Shown: positions 1 to 6,556 of the stretch, in pieces
Position numbering within the stretch: the first letter of the stretch is position 1
Layout of the letters: the number at the start of each line of letters is the position of its first letter
Assembly (NCBI GenBank): GCA_038746265.1
Contig: JBCDKU010000041.1
Coordinates: forward strand, 1-24,506
Reading direction: 5' to 3'
Source: JBCBKP01 sp038746265
GTDB taxonomy: Bacteria > Planctomycetota > Phycisphaerae > Phycisphaerales > UBA1924
Length of the DNA: 24,506 nt
The notes under the pieces: generated by a model
Seen by the model: the letters and a program-made list of their open reading frames with translations, nothing else
The model's database searches: none
Told to the model about the DNA's origin: nothing
Made by a program: the position numbers and the translations under genes

Positions 1-326
1 GCAAGGGCTGGGCGCGGGTGATGCTGCACCTGGGCGGCGAGATCAGCTACATCGCCGATGTCCGGGCTGAACGCGACGACGCTGTCGAGGACGCGATCGC
101 CGCGCGGCTCGACCGCCGCGGTCCGTTCGGACTCACGGAACCCCGGGCCGAGCGCATCGGGCTGGTCGGGCACCGCGTCTTTCATCCAGGACGCGGCGCG
201 GGGACGATGCTGGCGCTCCGCGGCGGGTTCGATCCGGCCGCGTTCTGGAAAGCCGTCCGCAGGGCGGCCAAGATCGACCGCGACGAGGCCGAGCTGGGCG
301 ATTCGGAACTGGAAGGCGAGCGATGA
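1..326 (+). CDS. C-terminal part of an unidentified protein (5' truncated)
   Basis: An open frame runs into the window from its left edge (first full codon at base 3) and ends at the TGA at 324-326. About 108 residues are visible. The sequence is hydrophilic and rich in Arg, Ala, Glu and Asp, contains 'GEISYIADVRAERD' and 'RIGLVGHRVFHPGRG', and ends in an acidic tail 'DEAELGDSELEGER'. I do not recognise the family. The stop overlaps the manA start in an ATGA arrangement, so the two are probably translationally coupled. The in-frame GTG at 18 and ATG at 21 are unlikely to be the real start, because the frame stays open upstream with similar composition and no ribosome binding site is visible. 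The third-position G/C preference and the coupling support a real gene; the function is unknown. Confidence 0.6.
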   Translation, partial: KGWARVMLHLGGEISYIADVRAERDDAVEDAIAARLDRRGPFGLTEPRAERIGLVGHRVFHPGRGAGTMLALRGGFDPAAFWKAVRRAAKIDRDEAELGDSELEGER

Positions 327-1369
327 ACAGCAGCAAGTCCGGCAGCGAGTCCGGCAGCCCATCGACGATCGGCCCGCTCGTCTTCGAGCCCATCCTCAAG
401 GAAAAAGTCTGGGGCGCGACGAGGCTTGCGAAGTACGGCAAACGCCTCGACGCCGGCAAGCTCTACGGCGAGAGCTGGGAGATCGCCGACCTCGCGACGA
501 CCTCCACCAGCGGCGGAGGCGGCGGGGCGGCGCTCTCGGTCGTCGCCGATGGGCCCCACGCGGGCAAGACCATCAACGAGCTCGTGCGCACGCTCGGGCG
601 TGATCTGCTGGGTGACGCGAGGCCCTTCGAGAACGCGAGTGGCCCGGCTTTCCCGCTGCTCATCAAGTACCTCGACGCGGGCCAGCACCTGAGCGTGCAG
701 GTCCACCCGAGCCCGGCCTACGCCGCCGCCCACCCGGACGCGCACCTCAAGACCGAGAGCTGGGTGGTGCTCGAAGCCGAGCCCGCGACGCTCCCGAGCG
801 GCGAGACGATCGATCCCGTGATCTACGCGGGCATCAACCCGGGCGTGGACGCGCCAACCTTCGCGCAAGCCGCCCGCGACGGCACGGTCGAGCGGCTGCT
901 GATGAAGCATCCGGCGCGTGTCGGCGATTGCTGGACGCTCCCGAGCGGCACGTGCCACGCGCTCGGCGCGGGCGTGCTGGTCGCCGAGGTCCAGACGCCG
1001 AGCGACACGACGTTCCGCGTGTACGACTGGGCGGCGGAGTACGAGCGGTCTGGCCGCGAGCTGCATCTGGAGCAGGCGGTGGAGTGCATCGACTTTGAGC
1101 GTGCCGAGCCGATCGAGCCGCGCTCGGGCGAGGGTGTGGTGGCGGAGACCGAGTTTTACGCGATCGAGACGATCGGACTCGAACGCGGAGAAGAACGAGC
1201 GCTTCGTGCCGACACGATGAGTGTGCTGATGTGCACCTCTGGAGGCGGAGCCGTGCTCGGTCGCGGGTTCGCAAAGGGTGAGACCGTGATGATCGCCGCT
1301 CGCGAAGCGGCCGGCGTCTCGCTTCGAGCGGACGAGCCGAGCACCCTTATCGCGGTGACGCCGGGCTGA
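323..1369 (+). CDS. manA: Mannose-6-phosphate isomerase, class I (zinc enzyme)
   Basis: This enzyme interconverts mannose-6-phosphate and fructose-6-phosphate in the cytoplasm, feeding GDP-mannose and glycan synthesis or mannose catabolism. The 348-residue protein shows the cupin-type class I fold signatures. The zinc ligands are visible as Gln126 and His128 in 'LSVQVHPS', Glu145 in 'LKTESW' and His212 in 'LPSGTCHALGAG'. The following 'EVQTPSDTTFRVYDW' is a strong family signature. The N-terminus has 'VFEPILKEKVWGATRLAKYG', and a Gly-rich insert near residues 61-66 looks like a loop. The length fits the short bacterial form. The ATG overlaps the stop of the upstream gene by 4 bases. The stop lies 4 bases before the next start, so the three genes probably form one operon. 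I see nothing missing from the active site. Confidence 0.93.
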   Translation: MNSSKSGSESGSPSTIGPLVFEPILKEKVWGATRLAKYGKRLDAGKLYGESWEIADLATTSTSGGGGGAALSVVADGPHAGKTINELVRTLGRDLLGDARPFENASGPAFPLLIKYLDAGQHLSVQVHPSPAYAAAHPDAHLKTESWVVLEAEPATLPSGETIDPVIYAGINPGVDAPTFAQAARDGTVERLLMKHPARVGDCWTLPSGTCHALGAGVLVAEVQTPSDTTFRVYDWAAEYERSGRELHLEQAVECIDFERAEPIEPRSGEGVVAETEFYAIETIGLERGEERALRADTMSVLMCTSGGGAVLGRGFAKGETVMIAAREAAGVSLRADEPSTLIAVTPG

Positions 1370-1373
1370 TCTC

Positions 1374-1634
1374 ATGGGACTCGACGGCGTCGAGCTTGCG
1401 ATGGAAGTTGAGGACGAGTTTCAGATCCGTCTCGACGACGATGTCGCCGCGGCGTGCAGGACCGTGTCCGATCTTGTCTTCGTTGTCGTGAGCGAGCTGC
1501 GGGCAAAGGGCGAGTCGGTCCGGGAGCATGAGATCGAGTTCCGCGTGCGCGAGATCGTCGCGGACCAGTTCGGTCTGCGTGTTGAGCGTGTCCGGCTCGA
1601 AGATCACTTTGTTGATGATCTTGGGATGGACTGA
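1374..1634 (+). CDS. Acyl-carrier-protein-like protein with circularly permuted helix order, no phosphopantetheine Ser
   Basis: This 86-residue acidic protein is related to acyl carrier proteins, but its segments are in swapped order. Residues 2-38 ('GLDGVELAMEVEDEF' onward) match ACP helices II-IV, normally found after the 'DSL' motif. Residues 56-86 ('RVREIVADQFGL' to 'FVDDLGMD') match ACP helix I and the loop that normally precede it. The protein ends exactly at the Asp that comes before the modified Ser in ordinary ACPs. The N-terminus begins at the equivalent of the residue after it, with Gly2 where Ser would be. It therefore should not carry 4'-phosphopantetheine at the usual site. It starts 4 bases after the manA stop with no clear Shine-Dalgarno, so coupled translation is likely. 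The biochemical role is unknown. I have an unverified memory of similar short proteins in other planctomycetes. Confidence 0.75.
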   Translation: MGLDGVELAMEVEDEFQIRLDDDVAAACRTVSDLVFVVVSELRAKGESVREHEIEFRVREIVADQFGLRVERVRLEDHFVDDLGMD

Positions 1635-1678
1635 AAGTCGTTAGCGCATCTCGGGATGTAGTATGGGACGGAATGCAG

Positions 1679-1750
1679 GGTGGGACGGGCTTCCAGCCCG
1701 TCTCGTCGGGAGTTCAACGCCGCTCGGACGAGCAGGATGCCCGTCCCACC
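1679..1750. repeat. Nested inverted-repeat (REP-like) element between convergent genes
   Basis: A 12-base perfect inverted repeat, GGTGGGACGGGC (1679-1690) and GCCCGTCCCACC (1739-1750), extends to 16-base arms (1679-1694 and 1735-1750) with one mismatch. Inside it, GACGGGCT-TCC-AGCCCGTC (1684-1702) forms an 8-bp hairpin and GCTCG-GA-CGAGC (1722-1733) a 5-bp hairpin, so two alternative folds compete for the left arm. The element lies between the ends of the manA operon and accC, which converge, and may help end transcription. No U-run follows on either strand, so it is not a standard intrinsic terminator. The core resembles palindromic intergenic repeats I recall from planctomycete genomes; copy number cannot be judged here. 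Confidence 0.65.
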
Positions 1751-1764
1751 AGTGCGGAGCTCAA

Positions 1765-3120
1765 TCAGCCGTCCGCTTTCCCCGCCAGCATCCGCTCCAG
1801 GAAGTGAATGTCCATATCCGCCTCGATGAACTGGGGCGTTTCCATGATCTCGAGCTGCAGCGGGATCGTGGTCTTGATCGGGGCGACCGTGAACTCGCGC
1901 AGGGCGCGGGCGGTTCGCGTGATCGCCTGGCGGCGGTCGGGGGCGTGCACGATCAGCTTGCCGACCATGCTGTCGTAGTTCGGCGGCACGTAGTAGCCGG
2001 GCACGACGTGCGTGTCCATCCGCACGCCCGGGCCGCCCGGCACACGCCACTCCTCGATTTTGCCCGCCGACGGCATGAAGTTCCGCGACGGGTCCTCGGC
2101 GTTGATGCGGCACTCGATCGCGTGCCCGTTGATCGCGATGTCCTTCTGCTTGTAGGGGATCTTCTCGCCCGCCGCGACGCGGATCGACATCTGCACGATG
2201 TCCACGCCTGTGATCATCTCGGTTACCGGGTGCTCGACCTGCACGCGGGTATTGACCTCGAGCATGTAGAAGTTCTGGTCCTTGTCCATCAGGAACTCGA
2301 CCGTCGCCGCACCGCGGTAGCCCGCCTCGGCGACGAGCCGCGCGGCCGCCTCGCAGACCGCGTCGCGCTTCTTGGGATCGACGCCCGGCGCGGGGGCTTC
2401 CTCGATGACCGGCTGGTGCCGCCGCTGCATCGAGCAGTCGCGCTCGTAGAGGTGGATCGCGTTCCCGTGCTTGTCGCCCAGGCACTGCACCTCGACGTGC
2501 CGCGCGTTCTCGAGGAACTTCTCGATGAAGACCGACCCGTCGCCGAACGCGGCCTGCGCCTCCTGCTGGGCCTTGCCGACGTTCTCGCGGACGTCGTCCT
2601 CGTTGCGGCAGATCCGCATGCCGCGCCCGCCGCCGCCCGCGGCGGCCTTGATGATCACGGGGTAGCCGATCTCCGCAGAGCACTTGACGGCCTCATCCAC
2701 GTCGGAAACCGCGCCGTCGGAGCCCGGGAAGATCGGGACCTTGGCCTTCTTGGCGAACTTCTTCGCCTCGACCTTGTCGCCCAGCCGCCGCATCGCCTCG
2801 GGCGTCGGGCCCACGAACTCGATCTTGCAGTCGCGGCAGACCTCGCTGAACTCCGGGCGCTCCGAGAGGAAGCCGTAGCCCGGGTGGATCGCGTCGGCGT
2901 CGGCGACTTCTGCTGCCGCGATGAGCCTCGAGATGTTGAGGTAGCTGTCCTTTGCGGGCGCGTCGCCGATGCAGATCGCGCGGTCGGCGAGCTTGAGGTA
3001 GGGCGCGTCCGCGTCGGCTTTGGAGTACACGCACACCGCCTCGATCCCGAGCTCGTGGGCGGCGCGGATGATGCGGAGCGCGATCTCTCCGCGGTTCGCG
3101 ATGAGGAGTCGTTTGAACAT
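1765..3120 (-). CDS. accC: Biotin carboxylase subunit of acetyl-CoA carboxylase
   Basis: AccC carries out ATP-dependent carboxylation of biotin on AccB, the first half-reaction of acetyl-CoA carboxylase and the entry to fatty acid synthesis. The 451-residue length matches the usual ~450. Visible signatures include the N-terminal 'LLIANRGEIALRIIRAAHE', 'AIHPGYGFLSE' (78-87), Lys116 and Lys158 of the ATP-grasp fold, the glycine-rich loop 'AAAGGGGRGM' (159-168), 'ERDCSMQRRHQPVIEEAP' (226-243), and the catalytic 'EVNTRVQVEHPVTE' containing Glu288, Asn290 and Arg292. The start ATG is the obvious family start ('MFKRLLIANRGE'). It lies 82 bases downstream of accB on the same strand, so the two are probably cotranscribed. 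The spacer holds a G-run/C-run repeat. Confidence 0.96.
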   Translation of the reverse strand: MFKRLLIANRGEIALRIIRAAHELGIEAVCVYSKADADAPYLKLADRAICIGDAPAKDSYLNISRLIAAAEVADADAIHPGYGFLSERPEFSEVCRDCKIEFVGPTPEAMRRLGDKVEAKKFAKKAKVPIFPGSDGAVSDVDEAVKCSAEIGYPVIIKAAAGGGGRGMRICRNEDDVRENVGKAQQEAQAAFGDGSVFIEKFLENARHVEVQCLGDKHGNAIHLYERDCSMQRRHQPVIEEAPAPGVDPKKRDAVCEAAARLVAEAGYRGAATVEFLMDKDQNFYMLEVNTRVQVEHPVTEMITGVDIVQMSIRVAAGEKIPYKQKDIAINGHAIECRINAEDPSRNFMPSAGKIEEWRVPGGPGVRMDTHVVPGYYVPPNYDSMVGKLIVHAPDRRQAITRTARALREFTVAPIKTTIPLQLEIMETPQFIEADMDIHFLERMLAGKADG

Positions 3121-3135
3121 GAGGGCACCGAGGAA

Positions 3136-3166
3136 GGGATCAGGGATCAGGGACCGGGAACTAGGG
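3136..3166. repeat. Seven-base-period G-run repeat, possible G-quadruplex
   Basis: In the accB-accC spacer the plus strand reads GGGATCAGGGATCAGGGACC, then GGGAACTAGGG. GGG runs begin at 3136, 3143, 3150, 3156 and 3164, roughly every seven bases. Five G-triplets with 3-5-base loops meet the usual sequence pattern for an intramolecular G-quadruplex. Because accB and accC are read from the minus strand, the G-rich strand is the template and the mRNA would be C-rich. A related C-rich version occurs at 16671-16710. Confidence 0.6.
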
Positions 3167-3202
3167 TTGTGGATCCGGACGGTCGCGGGACGCGCGACGG
3201 GC

Positions 3203-3694
3203 TCAGTTGGGTCGGACGTAGAAGAGGGTCTGGCCGAACTCGACGGCGTCGCCCGTGTTGACGCAGACGCGCTCGATCGTGCCCGAGGTCTCGGCCTTGA
3301 TCTCGTTGAAGACCTTCATCGCCTCGATCAGGCAGACGACCGTGTTGGCGTTGACCGACGCGCCGGCCGTTACGAACGGATCCGAATCCGGGTTCGGGGC
3401 CGAGTAGAACGTGCCGACGATCGGGCTCTCGATCGCGACCAGACCCTCGGTGCTGTCGCCGCCGCCCGACGCGGGCGCTGCGTCCTCCGCGGCCGGCGCC
3501 GGGGCGCTCGCCGCCGCGGGAGCAGCCGCCGCCGCCTGCGGCATCGCCATGGGCTGGCCGCCCTGCAGCACGACGGGCCCGTCGTGACCCCGCTTGACGG
3601 TGACGGTTTCTTCCTGGTCGCGGAGGTCGAGCTCGGTCAGGTCGTTCTCGACCATGAGCTTCACGAGTTCTTTGAGGCGTCGGATATCGATCAT
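3203..3694 (-). CDS. accB: Biotin carboxyl carrier protein of acetyl-CoA carboxylase
   Basis: AccB carries biotin between the biotin carboxylase (AccC) and the carboxyltransferase. The 163-residue protein has an N-terminal segment 'MIDIRRLKELVKLMVENDL' typical of AccB and an Ala/Pro-rich flexible linker at about 48-82. The C-terminal biotinyl domain starts near 'ESPIVGTFYSAPNPDSDPF' and contains the biotinylation motif 'EAMKV' with Lys127, 36 residues from the C-terminus as expected. It lies 35 bases after the aminopeptidase gene and 82 bases before accC on the same strand. A purine-rich AGAGAG stretch precedes the ATG. The gene is complete with nothing unusual in the protein. Confidence 0.96.
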   Translation of the reverse strand: MIDIRRLKELVKLMVENDLTELDLRDQEETVTVKRGHDGPVVLQGGQPMAMPQAAAAAPAAASAPAPAAEDAAPASGGGDSTEGLVAIESPIVGTFYSAPNPDSDPFVTAGASVNANTVVCLIEAMKVFNEIKAETSGTIERVCVNTGDAVEFGQTLFYVRPN

Positions 3695-3729
3695 GAAAGG
3701 TCTCTCTTGTAGTCAGTCAGACGGGATGC

Positions 3730-4878
3730 TCAGAGCGTCGCCCAGTCCAGGTCCAGCGGCAGCGTGCTGATCGCCCGCTTGCCGCGCTCGGTGATCACGT
3801 AATCGTCCTCGAGCCGCACGCCGCCGACGCCCGGGAGATAAATGCCGGGCTCGATCGTGACGACCATGCCGGGCTTCAGTTCCTCGTCGGCGGTCATGTG
3901 GCTCAGCCGCGGGTCCTCGTGGATCTCCAGCCCAAGGCCGTGCCCGAGGCCGTGGTTGTACCGCTTGCCGTACTTCTTCTTGGTGATGTGACGCCGAGCG
4001 GCGGCATCGACCTCGCGCGTCGAAGCGCCGGGCTTGAGCGCGTCGATCGCGAGCTGCTGCGCCTCGCGGACGATCTCGTAGATCTCGCGGACCTGCTTGG
4101 GCCAGCGGCCGAAGCAGAACGTGCGGGTCATGTCCGAGTGGTAGCCGTCCTGGATCGCGCCCCAGTCGATGAGCAGCGGGCTGTTGTTCTTGATCCTGGT
4201 TTTCGCGGGGCGGTAGTGGGGGAGCGAGCCGTTGGCCTGCGCCGCGACGATCGTCGTGAAGCCCGGCTTGATCGACCCCAGCACCTTCATCTCGTACTCG
4301 AGGATCGCGCACACCTCCAGCTCGGTCATCCCGAACTGGATCTGAGGCAGCGTGTTCTCGAGCGCCTGCTCCTGGATGCGGCAGGCCTTCTTGATCAGCT
4401 TGATCTCGTGCTCGTCCTTGCACAGGCGCAGGTGCTTGACCAGCCCCGTCGTCGGCACGGCCAGCCGTGCGCCGAGCTTGGCCTTCTTGAGCACGGTCTT
4501 GAGCGTCTCGAGCGACGCCATCGTCAGGTGCTCGGACTGGAAGCCCAGCGATTCGACGCCCACCGATTCCATCTGCCGTGAGACCACCGCCGCGACCGCG
4601 GGCATGATCCCCGCCTCGCGCATGAAGATCTTGAACATCGGCCGCTGCGGCAGCAGCTCCTCGTCGTACCGCCCGTCGGAGATGATCGTGTTCTTACCGG
4701 TCGATGAGACCAGCAGGAAGCTGTCGCCGCCTAGGAACCCGGTGAGGTACGAGACGTCGTTGGGGTCCGTGACGAGCAGGTGATCGATCGACGCCTCGTG
4801 CATCGTCTCACGCAGCCGCTTGATGCGGTGCGGGTAAGGAGAATCGGTCGAAGCACGTCTGGTGGTCTTCTTGGCCAT
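3730..4878 (-). CDS. M24 family metallopeptidase (Xaa-Pro aminopeptidase/dipeptidase type)
   Basis: The protein is probably a cytoplasmic dinuclear-metal peptidase that removes residues N-terminal to proline. From the ATG at 4878 it is 382 residues long. All five metal ligands of the pita-bread fold are present: Asp238 ('LLIDWGA'), Asp249 ('YHSDMTR'), His313 ('GLGHGLGLEIHE'), Glu343 ('VTIEPG') and Glu357 ('VRLEDDY'). The 11-residue gap between the two Asp is typical. The N-terminal half is the creatinase-like domain ('DVSYLTGFLGGDSFLLV'). An in-frame start 17 codons upstream exists, but 'MAKKTTRR' is a better N-terminus and a -10-like TATCAT sits 8 bases before it. It heads a minus-strand run with accB and accC. 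In many bacteria efp lies between such a peptidase and accB; here it does not. PepP versus PepQ specificity cannot be decided. Confidence 0.88.
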   Translation of the reverse strand: MAKKTTRRASTDSPYPHRIKRLRETMHEASIDHLLVTDPNDVSYLTGFLGGDSFLLVSSTGKNTIISDGRYDEELLPQRPMFKIFMREAGIMPAVAAVVSRQMESVGVESLGFQSEHLTMASLETLKTVLKKAKLGARLAVPTTGLVKHLRLCKDEHEIKLIKKACRIQEQALENTLPQIQFGMTELEVCAILEYEMKVLGSIKPGFTTIVAAQANGSLPHYRPAKTRIKNNSPLLIDWGAIQDGYHSDMTRTFCFGRWPKQVREIYEIVREAQQLAIDALKPGASTREVDAAARRHITKKKYGKRYNHGLGHGLGLEIHEDPRLSHMTADEELKPGMVVTIEPGIYLPGVGGVRLEDDYVITERGKRAISTLPLDLDWATL

Positions 4879-4886
4879 GAGCGACC

Positions 4887-4892
4887 ATGATA
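4887..4892 (-). promoter_or_regulatory. Candidate -10 box for the peptidase-accB-accC unit
   Basis: Read on the minus strand, TATCAT (4892 to 4887) matches 5 of 6 bases of the TATAAT consensus and ends 8 bases before the ATG at 4878. Transcription from it would begin at or within a few bases of the start codon, giving a leaderless or nearly leaderless mRNA. No good -35 hexamer is visible at the usual distance. A GGCGGG/CCCGCC inverted repeat (4899-4904 and 4912-4917) lies just upstream, in the spacer shared with the divergent permease gene. Confidence 0.35.
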
Positions 4893-4966
4893 GCGGTCGG
4901 CGGGCACGCGTCCCGCCCGCGGCCGGCACAACACGGAGCCCGATCCAACACCCGATTCAGCACACG

Positions 4967-6538
4967 ATGCACCGGTTCTGGACCACGATGTCGGTGATAC
5001 TCCTCGCGATCGCGCCCGCGATCGTCGTGGGCTACCCCATCGCCCGCGCGATGATCGATATCGCTTCGAGCATCGCATGCGACGACGACGCGTTCGCGTT
5101 GACGCTCTCCGCGTCCGCCTGGCGCGGCCTGTTCAACACGATCTGGATCGCCGCGCTGATCGCGATCGTCGCGACCACGCTCGGTGGGATCGCCGGCGCA
5201 GCGCTGGGCCGCGCACGCCGAGGCCGCGCGGTCGCGTCGCTCGCCCTCGCAGCGACGCTGCTCGCGCCCTCGTACCTCGCGTACTCCTCGTACGGCGTGC
5301 TCCGCGGCCCCGGCTCGTGGACGGGCGACTGGCTCGCGCGCACCGCCGAGCAGGGCGCGGAGTGGCTGCCGCCCTTTGTCTGGCGCATTCTCGCGATCGG
5401 CGGTGTGGCGCTCTGGCTCGCGCCGCTCGCGACCGCCGTTGTCGCGATCGGCGTCGCGCGCGTCCCCCGTGCCCTCGCCGACCTCGCGCAGACGCCCGCC
5501 TACCGGCGCGGCAGGCTCAAACGCTGGATCGGTCTGCACCGCGCGACGCTGCTGACCTCGCTCTGCCTCACCGCCGCCATCGCCGCGGGCTCTGCGATCC
5601 CGCTGCACCTGGGCCAGGTCGAGACCCAGTCCATCGTCCTCTGGCGCGAGCAGTCGCTCTTGCTCCCCGAGCGCTGGCACCGCGCCTGGCTCGGCGCAAT
5701 CCCCGTGTGCGTCGTCATCGCCGGCTTGCTGCTGCTCGCGATCCGATTCGGTCGAGGCTTAGCGTCTCCGCAAGGCACCGGCGCGCGCACGGATACACCA
5801 AAGCCAACCGCGTGGCTCGGCCCGCTCGCGGTCATCGCGCTCACGCTCCTCATCCCGCTCGGCCTGCTCGCGTGGTCCGTCCGTGATTGGTCCATCGCCG
5901 AGACGGTCTGGCGTGTCACGCGGCGTTCGCTGCGATCAAGCGCCGTCATCGCCGCGTGGACGGGCGGCGGCGCGATTGTCCTCGCGGCGCTGTCGGCCCT
6001 CGCCGCGTGGTCGCGTGCGAGAATCCCGCTCGTCATCGCCGCCGTGCTCTTCGCGATCGGCTTCGCGCTCCCGGGCACCATCACCGGCTCGGTCATGGCG
6101 ACCGCGTGGCGTCCGCTGCGGTTCATCTCCGACACCCCCGCGATCGTCGTCCTGACCCACCTCGCCCGGTTCGGCGTCATCGCGGTCGCCGCGGGGTGGT
6201 GGGTCGTCCGCCGCGAGCCGCCCGATCTGGTCGATCAGCGGCGCCTCCAGGACGCCGAGCACCTCCGCGGCTGGGTGCGGCTCGGGTTGCCCAGGCAGTG
6301 GGGGATCCTCGCCGCCGCGGGCGCGGTCTGCGCGGCGCTGAGCCTGCACGAGATCGAGGCCGCCGTCCTCGTCCAGCCGCCCGGACCGGGCAGCCTCGCC
6401 CAGCAGCTGCTCGGCAACCTTCATTACCAGCGGCTCGACGAGCTCGCGATCGCCGTCCTGATGGTCACGGGGCTTGGGATCGCCCTCGCCGCGATCGCCT
6501 GGGGGCTCACGCGAGCGATCGGCAACCGTGATTCCTAG
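4967..6538 (+). CDS. ABC transporter permease-like protein, iron(III)/thiamine type, two fused permease halves
   Basis: This is an inner-membrane protein of about 523 residues with many hydrophobic segments in two halves, like the fused permeases of ferric-iron and thiamine importers. Each half has a degenerate cytoplasmic coupling loop. The first is 'PRALADLAQTPAYRRGRLKR'. The second is 'DAEHLRGWVRLGLPRQWGIL', which keeps the Leu-Pro that contacts the ATPase. The segment 'LSLHEIEAAVLVQPPGPGSL' followed by 'AQQLLGNLHYQRLDE' matches the end of FbpB-like permeases. The ATG at 4967 ('MHRFWTTMSVILL') is chosen because the first membrane segment follows directly; the frame is open to 4862, but that stretch is polar and overlaps the divergent gene. 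No ATPase or solute-binding protein is adjacent. Substrate is unknown, and loss of transport function is possible. Confidence 0.75.
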   Translation: MHRFWTTMSVILLAIAPAIVVGYPIARAMIDIASSIACDDDAFALTLSASAWRGLFNTIWIAALIAIVATTLGGIAGAALGRARRGRAVASLALAATLLAPSYLAYSSYGVLRGPGSWTGDWLARTAEQGAEWLPPFVWRILAIGGVALWLAPLATAVVAIGVARVPRALADLAQTPAYRRGRLKRWIGLHRATLLTSLCLTAAIAAGSAIPLHLGQVETQSIVLWREQSLLLPERWHRAWLGAIPVCVVIAGLLLLAIRFGRGLASPQGTGARTDTPKPTAWLGPLAVIALTLLIPLGLLAWSVRDWSIAETVWRVTRRSLRSSAVIAAWTGGGAIVLAALSALAAWSRARIPLVIAAVLFAIGFALPGTITGSVMATAWRPLRFISDTPAIVVLTHLARFGVIAVAAGWWVVRREPPDLVDQRRLQDAEHLRGWVRLGLPRQWGILAAAGAVCAALSLHEIEAAVLVQPPGPGSLAQQLLGNLHYQRLDELAIAVLMVTGLGIALAAIAWGLTRAIGNRDS

Positions 6539-6544
6539 GGCCGG

Positions 6545-6550
6545 TAGCAT
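6545..6550 (+). promoter_or_regulatory. Candidate -10 box (TAGCAT) for the NHL lipoprotein gene
   Basis: TAGCAT at 6545-6550 keeps the TAnnnT skeleton of a bacterial -10 element and ends 6 bases before the GTG start at 6557. It is placed like the TATCAT in front of the peptidase gene. If used, it would give a leaderless transcript starting the operon proper. No convincing -35 is visible, and the gene could equally be read through from the permease, whose stop is 18 bases upstream. Confidence 0.25.
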
Positions 6551-6556
6551 GGGGGC

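Noticed and set aside
182..1375. Long open frame antisense to manA
   Set aside because: GC-rich DNA with strong third-position bias opens antisense frames; its Arg/Ala-rich translation resembles no family and manA on the other strand has full catalytic motifs.
1635..1664. Read-through of the ACP-like stop to restore a normal ACP
   Set aside because: Codons after the stop (K-S-L-A-H-L-G-M, then another stop) do not resemble ACP helix II, so this is not a tandem ACP broken by a nonsense change.
1663..3261. 532-codon plus-strand frame across accC
   Set aside because: Antisense to accC, whose active-site residues are all present; composition is typical of an antisense shadow (Arg, Asp, Leu, Val-rich without motifs).
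4862..4966. Upstream extension of the permease start to 4862
   Set aside because: The added residues are polar, Pro/Arg-rich and overlap the start of the divergent peptidase gene; the hydrophobic protein begins naturally at 4967.
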